Below are positions 23,010 through 34,500 of a stretch of DNA of 64,000 bases, in pieces (positions within the stretch are counted from its first letter, which is position 1; the number at the start of each line of letters is the position of its first letter). The notes under the pieces are model-generated. The model was not told the origin of the DNA, did not search any database, and saw only the letters and a program-made list of their open reading frames with translations. The translations under genes and the position numbers were made by a program. Origin of the DNA: Nereocystis luetkeana (lineage: Eukaryota; Sar; Phaeophyceae; Laminariales; Laminariaceae). The DNA is taken from positions 12,596,951 through 12,660,950 of the forward strand of contig JARUPZ010000002.1 of the NCBI GenBank assembly GCA_031213475.1, in the 5' to 3' direction.

Positions 23010-25104
23010 CACGTCCGCTCCATGCGTGTCACACCATCAAGGCCACTGATTTCTACCCTAGCTACGAACTACACTGCCCCGGCCCGTTTTCACATCCGAC
23101 ATATTACTTCGAAGTACGTGCTCTTACACCACTCGAGGAATGATACCCCCCGTCTCCTTGTTGGACCAGACTCGGTGCCAACTGCATAGGGGATGGCGGC
23201 GCTGTGGCCCTGGGCAGCGCTTTGGCGGAGAACACGACGCTGGCCTATCTAGAGTGAGCGCCTCCGGGCGTACATGGGCAGGAAGTCGCTTAGCGCGGGG
23301 ATTGGCGGAGACTTACACGTGTCTTGGGTCTTGCGTACGTCCGGAGTTTATTGCCGAGTCTGTTGTCGCTATGCTGCTGTGCACCACCAGGAACATGCAT
23401 CCGATCATTCGAGGCGAAACCACGCTTACTCGCAGCCTGTGCCTTTCAGTTGTGGCACTATGCTGCACTTGTGTAGCCGTGTTCTGGGAGAGGAAGCGAA
23501 AGCGTCCAGGATTCACGACCGTTAGCCGACCGATGGCCACGAACAAATGCGGGCGGCTGTATGCAACACAAGAGCGGAAAATACTCCCCATCGTCGCCGT
23601 CGTCTTTCAAGCGCACGTTTCTCGAGCCACCCCTCGGATCTCATCGCCATGCTGTCATACTATTTTTCTCGGCGTCATCGGAATGTCTTCACACTTTTGT
23701 TTGTTTGCGCACGTTCGTTTATCCGTTCATCCAACGGTGACTAGTATTGATAACCGTTTTGATCATGGATACATGTTATTATAGAGAGCTGCTTCTCCAA
23801 AATGTTCAATGTTGTAATCCGTGCGTTTTTTTTTTTTTCAAGTTTTCAGCGTTGCTATGCGTAGAATGCAACACACGCCATTCAGCCTTTTCTTTGAAGC
23901 TAAACTCGTCGCCGACAAACTAACATGATATAGTACCTCGCTGCGGGTTCCGGCCCTCGGTCTGCATGGGTTTGCTGCATTTTGTCCACGAAATACATTG
24001 CCGATGACTTTTTGTTCGTGTCGCCTTCCATGCGTGTGTGCAAAAGCTTGGGAGCCAACAATATAACCGACGACGGAGGAATGGCTATCGCGGAAGGTCT
24101 TGGCCAAAACGCGTCGCTGAGACACCTCAAGTGAGCCAGCCACCACCACCACCACACGACATTCTTTTTTTCGTGTTGGCCTTCATAACTGTTGCGCATC
24201 ATCGACCGGTCGACGTACCACAGAAACCCTTTTGCGACCCCCAGTGATTGCGAAAAAGCGAACGATATCTTTGGCTTGGTGTTACCGTCTACGCGTACAG
24301 TAGTAGTGTGGGCGCGCAGCAGCAGCAGCAGCAGCAGCAGCAGAAACAGTCCGCCTGTGGGCAAGATCACGGTGCGCTCGTGCCGTACGTAAGACTCCTT
24401 GCATCGTTCCTGGTAGAATTTGGACACCAAGGTTATCGCGTTCCGCCAACAAAAAGCGGTGTGGCCGGTGCTGTCATCGCCAATTTAGTTTTGTTTTTGT
24501 CTCAGGAGGTCGCTTCTCCTGTCTGAACTCCCGGAAGGGTCAACCAATCAACCAATACCTCATCATCACGGTCCTAGCTTATCCTTGTCGTAGAAGGTTC
24601 ATTTTCGAAGAGACGAACGACGAAAAAAACTTCCCAACCGAGTAGGCGTTTCTCGCACAGTAGGAATATAAGAAGACTCGCGTCGAAGGACAAGGCAACC
24701 GATACATCCCCCCCCGCTTAGACGAAAAAAAACGCTTCACTACCGCAAAAAAAAATGTGCATATCACACTAGTTCCAAGTAGTTTGTCCCCAAAGTTGTG
24801 GGTGCTGATCTAACAAAGTTTTATAGCATACCTCGTGCCAGGTATACAAAACAGTTTTCACGAATAATTTGGTTGGCTTTGGTGGGTGAGCACACACTGA
24901 TTGAGCTCTGTGCTCGGGTCCCGTACGTATCTCCCGTCCCCCTTGGCGCCCGCTCCCCCACAACAACCAAACCGCAGTTTACGAAAGAACGCAATCGGGT
25001 CGGATACGTGCGAGCAAGTCCGTGCTGGCTGGAACAAGCGGAACGCCAAGGAGAGCGTTCGTCGCGGGGAGCCCTGGCATGACGGCCTGTCGATACCCTT
25101 CTAG
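18130..25104 (+). CDS. Leucine-rich repeat protein (RNI/NLRC3-like repeats)
   Basis: Predicted recognition or scaffold protein built of ribonuclease-inhibitor-type LRRs; no kinase, GTPase or membrane domain is seen. Exons: 18130-18245, 18486-18630, 19052-19224, 20893-20976, 21798-21881, 22433-22516, 23170-23253, 24047-24130, 24978-25104 (stop TAG 25102-25104). All junctions are GT-AG and phase-matched, giving 326 residues. The N-terminus is a short helix (MKKKEELIVVDALLEEG). Exon 3 reads VTLLCEKISQESMKQLAEAL with a second unit behind it. The next five exons are each 84 bp, start with one base and end with two, and encode one 28-residue repeat; examples are LGANCIGDGGAVALGSAL and LGANNITDDGGMAIAEGL. 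The last exon closes with LRKNAIGSDTCEQVRAGWNK. ATG 18130 directly follows an in-frame TAG; that TAG could also be a splice acceptor, so a further 5' exon is possible. Confidence 0.85.
19361..19478 (+). mobile_element. Palindromic MITE copy 1
   Basis: Begins ctattacggggggccatagt and ends with its near-perfect inverse, cccccgtaatag. The AT-rich loop contains aaatattgttagtaaaaatg. Located in an LRR-gene intron. Confidence 0.85.
19800..20160. repeat. Pair of related direct repeats in an LRR-gene intron
   Basis: Copy A (about 19805-19885) and copy B (about 20077-20155) share gtgaaggtgt, acctact, aaaagatcgaccgatcacc-like sequence and agggtaaattcgtgta. The roughly 190 bp between them is unique. 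No coding frame is conserved. Confidence 0.5.
21273..21390 (-). mobile_element. Palindromic MITE copy 2
   Basis: ctattacgagggaccata at the left end and actatggtcccccgcaatag at the right end; the loop is in the opposite sense to copy 1. Intronic in the LRR gene. Confidence 0.85.
22684..22765. repeat. CAT/CAC trinucleotide repeat
   Basis: Imperfect catcatgatgatgatcaaca moving into caccaccaccaccaccatca, in the LRR-gene intron between the exons at 22433 and 23170. Confidence 0.9.
22963..23008. repeat. (TA)n microsatellite
   Basis: About 45 bp of alternating TA in an LRR-gene intron. Confidence 0.95.
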
Positions 25105-25742
25105 GCAGATAAAGCCTGCAAAACAGCTACTACCTGTCTGTACGGTCGTAGGTAGTGAGTGTGGTAAGCTACAACTATAATAGTAGCGACCGTGCCACAC
25201 GAGGCAAGGACGACAATACTCCCAGTACGTACACAACTCACAGTTTCGAGCTCTAAAGTCTTATGGTCTCGCTTTTGAGTATGTCGGGTTTGCACTGCCC
25301 GGGTGTGCCATTCATGTGACCAGTGATCCGGCCTAGAATGGTTATGGGCCCACCACTGTTTCATCGTCACATCCGAAATAATTTGGCCCTCAATTTCAAC
25401 GTAGTATTGCGAGCACAAAAAATACTGGGAATGGTATTACGCATCAGTGGTTGGGTGGGTGGGTTGGTGGAAGAGTCACCGGCGCGAACCCGCCACGACT
25501 GGAGATTGTTTCGGACGCCCGAGCATAGTAAAGCGTGACAAATGACCTGATACTAGTTACCGCCCTTGAAAAGCGCTCCTCGTACGTACTGCATTTATTT
25601 GGGTTGCGTCGGTTAGCGTGCGAGATAAGGAAGGTTCGCCTCAGCTCGCCCGCATGTCCTGAGGATGGCCCGAAATAAATCGAGCTCTGTCTTCAGTGCC
25701 ACTATGTGGTGTCTTTTCATGTAATGCATCATCGTTTCGCGA
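25105..25742. other. Tail-to-tail intergenic spacer
   Basis: Only 640 bp separate the LRR stop (25104) from the tentative coiled-coil gene stop (25743), so the two 3' UTRs probably meet or overlap. No terminator or RNA gene is recognised in it. Confidence 0.4.
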
Positions 25743-26687
25743 CTAAAAGTCAGCCCCCTTATTTAGTATGGTCAGAGATATTCTCTCGATGGCATTCCCA
25801 AAGGGGGGCTTGTCGAGGGTACCCACGGAAAGCTTTTGAATACAATGTCGAGGCGACAACGTACCAAGCTTCTTGGGGTCGCTGTACCGGTACACAAGAT
25901 CACAGACGAAGCGAGTGGGCACCTCGGATCCGCACTGAGCTTCCTGCAATACCCAACACTACACACTGCCGAAAAAATTGCTTGAAACCACAGTTGCCTG
26001 ACAAAATCAGTATCCAGCCGCGCCGCGACGACCTCCCACTATGAAGGCCGCCGCCGTTTTTCGGATTTCTCATTTTTGTACTCCACGACAAGGTTTGGCG
26101 ATACATATGAAAACCCGTTTTTTCAGCGGACGTTCCACCGCGAGAACCGATCGTCCCGTCAGTCTAGTGGTTAACCTCGAATATAACTGCGTAGCGTATG
26201 AGAGTCGGGGTTCGAATCCCGGCGGGTTCCCAAAAACTCTAAAACACGAAAAAATACTGAATATATATTTTCTCGTAGCGAAAAGCGCGAGAGCGTGAGT
26301 TGGCAAAATTCGATGAAACTTAACGAGCAGTGGGGGGCGCTCAACCCTCTGCGCGATAAAAACGAAGGCAAGTACCGGGGGTAGAGAAGGGAAGACACGT
26401 GTGGCCACGGCTTGTCCAGAGAGCTGGAGAGTAAAAGAGATGATTAAAAAATAAAGACGATAGCCACCCCACCCTCCTTCGGAAACGCCATGGCGTTTAC
26501 CCCCACGACAACTTGGCAGCGTACACACGCAAAACGTGCAGCGTGCACCCCACCACCGCCACCAACCCCCTAGCGCGCCCTGCTGTCTGGAGTCGCTTCT
26601 CTTGCGTACGTTTCAGGGGCGTACCAGTTTGGCATCGTGCTGGATGTCGTCCACTGCCGAAAACGAGAGGACGAGACAAACAGAGAG

Positions 26688-26778
<91 letters not shown>

Positions 26779-29700
26779 CGACGGAACCATCGACGAGGTA
26801 ATCGACAAAAGAAAACGTGCATCGATCGGATAAGGTGTAAGACTAAACGGGGAACGAGGTTAACCACTTCGGAATTGCACACACTTTTTTAGGAGGGAAA
26901 TTACTTGAGCAAAGTGCGGGATACTTTTTTGCATCGATTCACAGTAAAAGTCGCGTGTTGTGGTACTGCTCCTTGCAACACACGCTCGTCCCCTCCGAAC
27001 ATTTTCGCGACGGCACCCATATGCGGTATACATGTTGGGACGTCGACACCGAGCTACAGAAACCCATGGCGGGTCCTTCAAACTAGTAACGTGCTACGAC
27101 AGACTCGAACCCCGTTGAAAACGCGCCACATATACCCCCGTGGCATGCTCTAAACGAACGCCGGAGGGAAGAGAGAGGCGGGTGGCCGCATATGTTTTAT
27201 GGTGCCCAAAGCCCCTACGTAGGTTTAGCGCTAGCCAAACTTCGTTGTCTGCGATACAGCAGTACCTGGCCTTCTCCTCCGTCCCCCAGAACGATTGAAG
27301 AATATCGTGGGTCTTGCTTGGTTCTCGCGTTAAACCCGGGCTCCATTCTGCTGGTGGCCTCCACCACTTCGTCCATCGAGTCGTGCTGCGTGGTTGTTAG
27401 CGTCTGGAAGTCCAAAAGAATGTTCGCGTTCGGGATCACAGAAAAACAATGGCCACCACTCCAGGAGAAAAACGCATGGCGTTTTTATGCACTTCCTTCG
27501 GGGACAGCGAATACTACTGTACGTATTCGCCAACACCGACTTCTGCTCGTGACGGGATTTGGTGGACGCAATGCGTCGTTAGAGCTTCATCCACGCTGCT
27601 GGTGGAGGAGCGACATCGGCCAACGCAATGCATTGGCAATATATTAGCAGCCTCTTCAATTTTCTACCTCGACAATGGCCCGATCCCTACTGTACGTTCG
27701 TGTTTTCAAAAAGTCCCCTCCAAAAAGAAAACGTGGGTGTAGCTATAAATGATCGAAAACAAACCCCACGGATTTCTACCCCGTATTCCGCCAACATATC
27801 GGGGAGAGATTTGATCATTCGATACACAGAAAATGGCCATTCTGGAACCACAGCTTGTAGTAATGCGCTGAAGGTGAGCCTATTGTAGCAGCGTATGCTG
27901 TACAAATGAATAACAGTGGGGAAGTGAGGCAGGGCGACCTCACGCACGAAGTCCAAGAAACCGATCAAAGCACAATTCATTTCGAAAAATGCAACAACAA
28001 CAACAACGACAACAACAACGACGAGGCACACCTTGATGCGGGAATCTCCGAGTTGAATGTTGGATTGTCGAATTCGCAGCATCAGTTCTCGGTTTTCCTC
28101 CGGCGACGATTTTGCCTCGTGCAGGCGGTTTGTGAGGTCCGGCATGTTGTTGCTGCTCTCATAATGGGGTCGTTCGTCCCCATCTGGATCGATAATCCGA
28201 GTTGTTCGTCCGGCTGAGCGCATTCACATAACGGGAGGGGAGGGACGACCGAACAAGCTATTTACTAGCCAGGGCGTCACCACTGTTCCGGGCGTCTTAT
28301 GGTTGTTGTTTCTGCGCCACCATAGACAGATGTTGGCTATCCTCTAATAGCGGACTACCTCATGCCTGTGCGCTTCACGGGTCCAAGCGTGTAAGCACGA
28401 CTACGTGTTCTATTCACCTCTATGGGCTTCGTTACGCTACCGCCGTTTTTCGTGAGTAGATTGTGATTCGGTGCTTGTCGCAACTCTCTCGTGTGTAAGG
28501 AGACCTGCCCCTACCGTCACGGCGCAGTGGAGATAGGCGATGTGCCGTCAACTACAGAATATGTTGCTTCACCGGAGTCTGAAGGAACATGTATGCCCGT
28601 AGCCCTAAAATGGCTGCGCCCTAGCGCGGTTTGGTTTCCTGTTGTCTTGGCATGCAACCCCCCGCTAGACACGTCTACAGCTAGTGCTAGATTTCGATAC
28701 GTGAGCACTAATAGTGTACCACGAATCGCTTTTGAAAATGCTAGACCCGCTGTTAACACGCACACATCACGCCCGAAAATAGTCGGTGTCTACAGCACCT
28801 ACCTTCTCTAAGCTTGTTGTGCGTGGACCTGTTGCTGTTGAAGATCTCGACCGAAGCGCCGTAGTCAGGAGTCTTCAACCCCTCTCGTGCCATAGATGTT
28901 TTGTGGTGGGACCCCGTCTCCGACGAACCCATTTTAAGGCTGCCGAGCGCGAGAATGGGTTCAGTCTTGATACATATATAGAAAAAGTGGAGGGAAAAAA
29001 TGTCACGGGGATCGACTTATGGTTTGATTGCGTATCTACTGTTCGATCATACCACTATTATATTAACCACCTACTACACTGTACGGGTACAGTAAACATC
29101 TATAAACACCTACGTACTGTACCATCGCACTAGACTTGTTGGCGCCGCTCCGGCGGAACACCCGATCGTGACCTTGTCCCTGACTTCCAGCGACAAGAAT
29201 CCTTGTGCGTAAGACTGAACTTGAATCTTGTATCAGGCGGTGTTGCTCAGTATCATGGACAAATCTCCGACATGTGAAAAATCCAGCATGTATTTGACGG
29301 CTACTTTTAGCAGTATATGAGGGTGATGAAGTCAAACGAATATACTACAGCTGTATAGGGCGGGTCTTCGTATCTTTGCCCGTGTTGTCAGATCTACGTA
29401 CGTACGTAGCTCGTCGATCCAAGTTGATCGAGGACGGTTCTGAGCATGCGCACACCCTCGCATGAGCATGCGCACATCTTCCCACTGTTCTTCTCCTCCT
29501 CTCCTTTCTCCCTCTCTTGTATTTTCTATTTTGCGAATGAAAAAACGGCACTTCTCATCACCAAACATCTTCGATTTTTAAACGTCAGTCAGGTATGATA
29601 TTTTATCCACTACCAACGCAATGTATCAACACCATACTACCCGAACAAAGGCCTCCTGATGATGTATTTCGGGGTGCACCTGGACGTCTTGATGAAGTTG

Positions 29701-31099
29701 GCGGTCTCTTGCTCGAGTCGCCCCCTGTACCGGGAGATGTCACCCGTTGGTATCGGCATAATGTTGGACGATCCCCATTCAGGCGAGTCTTCTCCGAGCA
29801 CGATCTGAGCTGTCGTCAATTCTGCCCCGCCAAAAGTTCAGAAGGTCGGAACGCCACCGAGCGGTTGGGTAGTGGTGAAGGCAGGTACAGCAGTATCCCC
29901 GGGTACGTAAGATAAGAAGCGATGCAGGATACTGCCGCAAAGCTCTACTCGGCATTCAGTAAGTATGCGTATGCCTCACGTCTCGTGCCTGGCATGTGTT
30001 TTCTATTATTTCCCCCGCGATTGTCTAGGATGCTACCAGGGTCGACGAGACGATAATACTTGCAGCAGGCTCGACTTCCATTTGATGTCGGCCAATACCA
30101 TTTCGTTCACTGAAACAGCAGGTCGACACGCGAGGGTCGGGGTACCCAAGACAATCGAAAGTTGGTCTTACAACAGTTCAAACGTGACAGGCACACCAAG
30201 GCACTGAAAAATGATTGGGATACTCCCTGTAAATGTTGCAGCAGATCTTGGCGTACCAGTACATGAGTACGTATATAGTTTTTGTTGGTGAGTCTCACTA
30301 TCGTACATGTTCTTGGCCTCTTCTGCTCTTAATATATGAAAAACACAGAATGCACACACCTGTAAAATCGCAGAGGGCGGCCCAATAGCGCAGGAGGTGA
30401 TGTTCGTGTTTTCTGAAGGCAGGCTAGCGAGTGGCGCATTTTGACCCTACAGCTCTTTGTTCCATCTCAGACGTCCTACCAGGCAATACGATCACTACTG
30501 TAGAGCTGGATCCCAAAGCTTGCCCTGCACACGATGCCAAGAAGATGGAAACAAAAGCTGAAACTGAACACGAGCGCCGCTCTCACAACTTCCTGTCATA
30601 TTATGATATCGACTCTCAACAAAGTCCGGTCCTTTTTTATTGGATAAAGTTTTGTCAAATACGGTATCAGCAATGGGTGCTGCCACCTGAACCAGACCTC
30701 CCCCCTCCCTACATCTCGTAACAAACGGTACCAGTGATACTGTCATTCGAAGGTACAAACGTATGTATTGAACACAGGTTGAGGGACAGCGACCTTGACC
30801 GTACCTCATACCCCGTCACACAACACCCCCAGACGATCAAACCGTGTAATGCTGTGATACGAACGTACAACCAAACCTTTCTTCATTGCGCGGTTTTCCT
30901 CGAGCAGGTCCGGGTCCAACGCGCCCAAGCCCGTATGCTGCCGCTGCGTGCTCGAGAGACTCCAGTCCCTGGTCTCTCGCCCAACACCGCCGAGGACAAG
31001 CGAGGAAGTAGATAACCGAATCTTCATCTCCTGGTTGCGTGCCGCAAGCACACTTGGCGGCAGCGGAGCTTCCATCCTCCTTCTCCTGGTGTTCTTCAT
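25743..31099 (-). CDS. Unrecognised charged, coiled-coil-like protein (tentative 5-exon model)
   Basis: I do not recognise the family. Proposed exons in order: 31099-30877, 29809-29680, 28155-28032, 27403-27266, 25943-25743. All phases close, giving 271 residues and stop TAG. The support is this phase closure plus internal resemblance. The motif EENRAMKK near residue 67 recurs as [13 protein letters not shown] near 137, and [10 protein letters not shown] near 21 is similar. SSNIMP in exon 2 echoes SSNNMP in exon 3. The C-terminal exon ([20 protein letters not shown], then SDPKKLG) is not coiled coil. The exon-3 acceptor (28155) is weak because its pyrimidine tract is poor. Plus-strand frames overlap here, so some exons may be wrong. 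It stands head-to-head with BRE. Confidence 0.4.
26154..26227 (+). pseudogene. tRNA-like sequence or SINE head
   Basis: Begins tcccgtcagtctagtggtta (D-arm/A-box-like) and ends with a near-ideal B box, ggttcgaatcc, then cggcgggt. The ends cccgtc and ggcggg pair over six bases with one G-U. A true tRNA fails here: the T stem is one base short and the anticodon arm, between ctcg and tgag, has a loop of about 19 nt. A degraded tRNA, an intron-containing tRNA or a tRNA-derived SINE head are all possible. Confidence 0.45.
26690..26776. repeat. (GA)n microsatellite
   Basis: More than 40 perfect GA units, in the last intron of the tentative coiled-coil gene. Confidence 0.97.
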
Positions 31100-31539
31100 A
31101 ATACCAGGTAAGTATCTACCACACACGTTGTGATGGTGTGTGGTGTACGTGTTTTGTCGTAGGCACGAAGATTGTCTTTTTAGCAGCACACAGCAGGGTC
31201 GTTCCCGCTGCTTGCGCTGTTTTTGCGTGCGACGAAAGCGATTCTCAACACCAGCAAGAAGTGGGCAAGCGCTGCCTGCCTCTTCAGCCTTCTACCTCCC
31301 TTCCCGCCACGTCAAGCGCTCAAAGGCTAATGCCCACCGTTGACGTTGATGTTGAGCAAAAAATCTGCCGGGAGCTCGAAACGGTAACATATCTGCCGCA
31401 TATTGTTCAAAGTTTTCAAGTTATTTCGGGGGCGTTATTACATCACTGAAAAGTTGAAATTTAATTGCACTCCGCTCACTTCTCACTCGCAACAAGCGAC
31501 ACTTTGTCCAGCTCGATCGCGGTCTTCACGAGGAAACAG
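31100..31539. promoter_or_regulatory. Head-to-head intergenic region (coiled-coil gene / BRE)
   Basis: The 440 bp between the proposed divergent start codons would serve both genes. A plus-strand open stretch ending at the donor-like gaaacg/gtaaca (31383) could be a BRE 5'-UTR exon or an N-terminal extension, but its phase does not fit the 31540 exon. No core promoter element is placed. Confidence 0.3.
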
Positions 31540-34500
31540 ATGGGTCGAACCAAACTGAATGCCGTGTGGGCTGCCGTGCACGAGCAAATCGACCACCTCA
31601 GACGCGCTTCTCGGCATAATGCTTGGGGTATCAAGGTAAGAGCAGCGACCTTTTTTTTTTTGCTTTTCAACTCTTTGCATACATTTGACATAATAATAAA
31701 ACGTTCTGAAATGTCTCCACTCTTCTTCACGCAACTCTCCTGCCACGAGGGCGATACGAGTGTCTACGAGCACGAGTAGCAGTCTCGCGGTGTGTGCGCA
31801 GTATTAGTAGTTGCCTCAAGTGTCTCGATTGTTGCATGTTGGTTGGACCCCAGGGTTTCTCTTCCCGACACATCAATATATTGCGAGTGCATGCTGCTGT
31901 AGCGTATCAGGTACGGCATGCCTTTTGTGCCAGATGTAGGACATAGGAGTAGTAAAAACAATGGTATAATAAACGGTGTATATACTGCTGAACGACAGCA
32001 GAGTATCATATCCGGCTGGGGGTATGTTAGCTGTCGCCTGGCACATTTTACTTGTACGATTAATAGCTGCTGCTTGAGTATAATTCCTGAAGGCAGAGAT
32101 ATCTTGATTGTTGGGCGTATCGCCAAAATAGGTATGCTCCCTGCTCCCTGCTCCCTGCGGTCGTATACGAGTGATAATCGATTGCTTTACTCCGACGGGG
32201 GTCCGCCCCCAGCCAGCCCTCTTGCCTCTCTGTTTTGCACTACAGTAGTACCCCCAACGCAAGGCCTTGTCCGAAAAGCGAACTCTCTCCTGTACGCGCG
32301 CGTAAGAATAAGGTAACCCCTACAAGATGGCTTCACCGCCGTTTCCCTCCGATTTTTTGTTCGTCTTGTCTGTATGTAGTCTGTGCGTACGTCCTTTTAT
32401 ACCTGGTACACCAGAGGGTACCTGGTACGTGATGCGTCGTTCAAGTAGTCCATACGTACTCGAACTCGTTATAAATTACTACCAGGTAGGTAGTACCGGT
32501 ACGTACGTACGTACTTACGTACATACGTACCAGGTACCTGGTAGGTATCATATGATCGCTGAGCCCCTCGTGTGTCAAGTCTCCGGTGTCCGGTGTCCAG
32601 TGCTGCCCAGAGTCCAGAGTCTAGTCCGGGGTTCAGTCCAGAGAGTGATAAGGGTATATAGTCTAGACGTCTACCTGGTACAAAACAGTACTACTGTTGT
32701 AGACTCTAGACCTATAAAGACCTACCGACTGCAGACAGCAGTAGTACGCAACACAGGACACCTACGAGTATTAATACCCTGGTATACCCTGATATACCAG
32801 GTACCTGATACCTGGTATCTGGTACTATTTACGGGGGGGACATCCTGGTGTAGTAATGAGGACCAAATATGCCGCCTGCTGTAGTAAAAATACTGGAATG
32901 TACGCACGTATGAATATACCATGGTATAGTTTTTTGTGCATATGATCAAGATGGATCATGATTACTTCGCCCCCCCGTAGTAAAAAAACATGCAGTGAGA
33001 AAGGCCGGCTGAGATTTACAGGGTAAATCGTAGATTCGGAGGTCGCTATATATATACTGACTTTATTATGGGGGACCATAGTAACTAGGACCAAATATTG
33101 TTATTAATAATAGGTAAATATACAGGCTTTTGTGTCTGCCATATCGTAGGTCCTACCAGGTACCTGGTACCAGGGTATTTACTATGATCCCCCGTAATAG
33201 TATACGTACGAGTATAACGCGCACATTCTCCGATAAGAAATCCAGCCTGGACCACTTTTCCTGCTTCTTTTATTACGGGGGACCATAGTTAATAGGACCC
33301 AATACTGTCAGTAAAAACGGTTAAATATATAGGTTTTTATGTATACCACAGGTCCTGTCGACTATGGTCCCCCGTAATAGTATTGATACTCGTAGATATC
33401 CACTTTTCCTGCTGTGGCTCGTAGATACAGCAGTATGTACGTTGGCAACGTTGTTGACATTCTCAACTTAATTATGATTGTGCTTGCCATCCGACAATGT
33501 GTAGTGAAGTGCTGTTCCAAAAAAGACTGAGGAACAGAAAGTGAAGAACACATTCTTGATGCAGCACCAGGTATAGCAGCAGTACACCAGCCCTCTACGT
33601 ACGTTTTGTTGGTGTTCTTCTAGCTTCAAGTCGTGGTCAAAATCGAGTCCGTGGTCACAGGACACAGGCTCCAGTAACTCCGGAGGTGTGGACGAGTACG
33701 TCAGGAAACACGCAGGCTCACAAACTCGCAAGCAGGCGCCGGGGGGGGGTGCACTCGATAGGAGAGGTGTACTCGATCTCATGCATGGCCGTAGTCGTAT
33801 AACCGTAGACCTGCAGGCGCCGGGGGGGGGGGGGGGGCGAAGCAACATAATCTATCGAGAAACCGGGATACTTCGCCCAGGCTACTCGTAGATTTCTTAT
33901 TCGAGAAAGCGTAGATTCCACACGAACTCCAGTATAACTGCTGCCGAGTTTATTGTTCCCCCGCAAATGTAAGGCTTACTTTTTTTGCGGGGCTCTTACG
34001 AGAGGGCCGGTACCTATCAGGGCCGTTAGATTTTTTCCGGGTTTTCCAGATTTTCTCGATTTTTGTGAATGATGTAGGTACCAAAAGATACAGAGGCGTT
34101 CTGTCACAATTTGTCATGATTGCAACACAGGGCAAAATGTCAGGAACGCTTACGTAGGTAGCATTCAAATATTTGGAAGAAAACAATACAGCAAAATCTG
34201 GAAGAAAAAAAAATTGCGCCAAAAACAATCTGAAAAACCCGGAAAGTTCTTCGATACCAGGGGTCTTTACTGCTGTCCTAAGAGACGGTCGCTATGGGGA
34301 TTTATGAATGGTGGGATCCACTTTTATTATACTGAAATTTAAACTGCGGTATATAATCAGGTGCAAGTATATATATATATCAAGTATCCGGCACAGCAAC
34401 AGTAGTAACTGGTACAGATATACATCTCGTGCTGTTTTTGGGACGTACTTATACATAACAGGTAGGTACATATAGAAAGAACGGTTTAATGTGAAGAACA

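Noticed and set aside
31200..31383. Plus-strand stretch ending VDVDVEQKICRELET at a gtaaca donor, as a BRE exon
   Set aside because: It ends in phase 0 while the open frame at 31497 would need phase 2. It may be a UTR exon but cannot be supported as coding.
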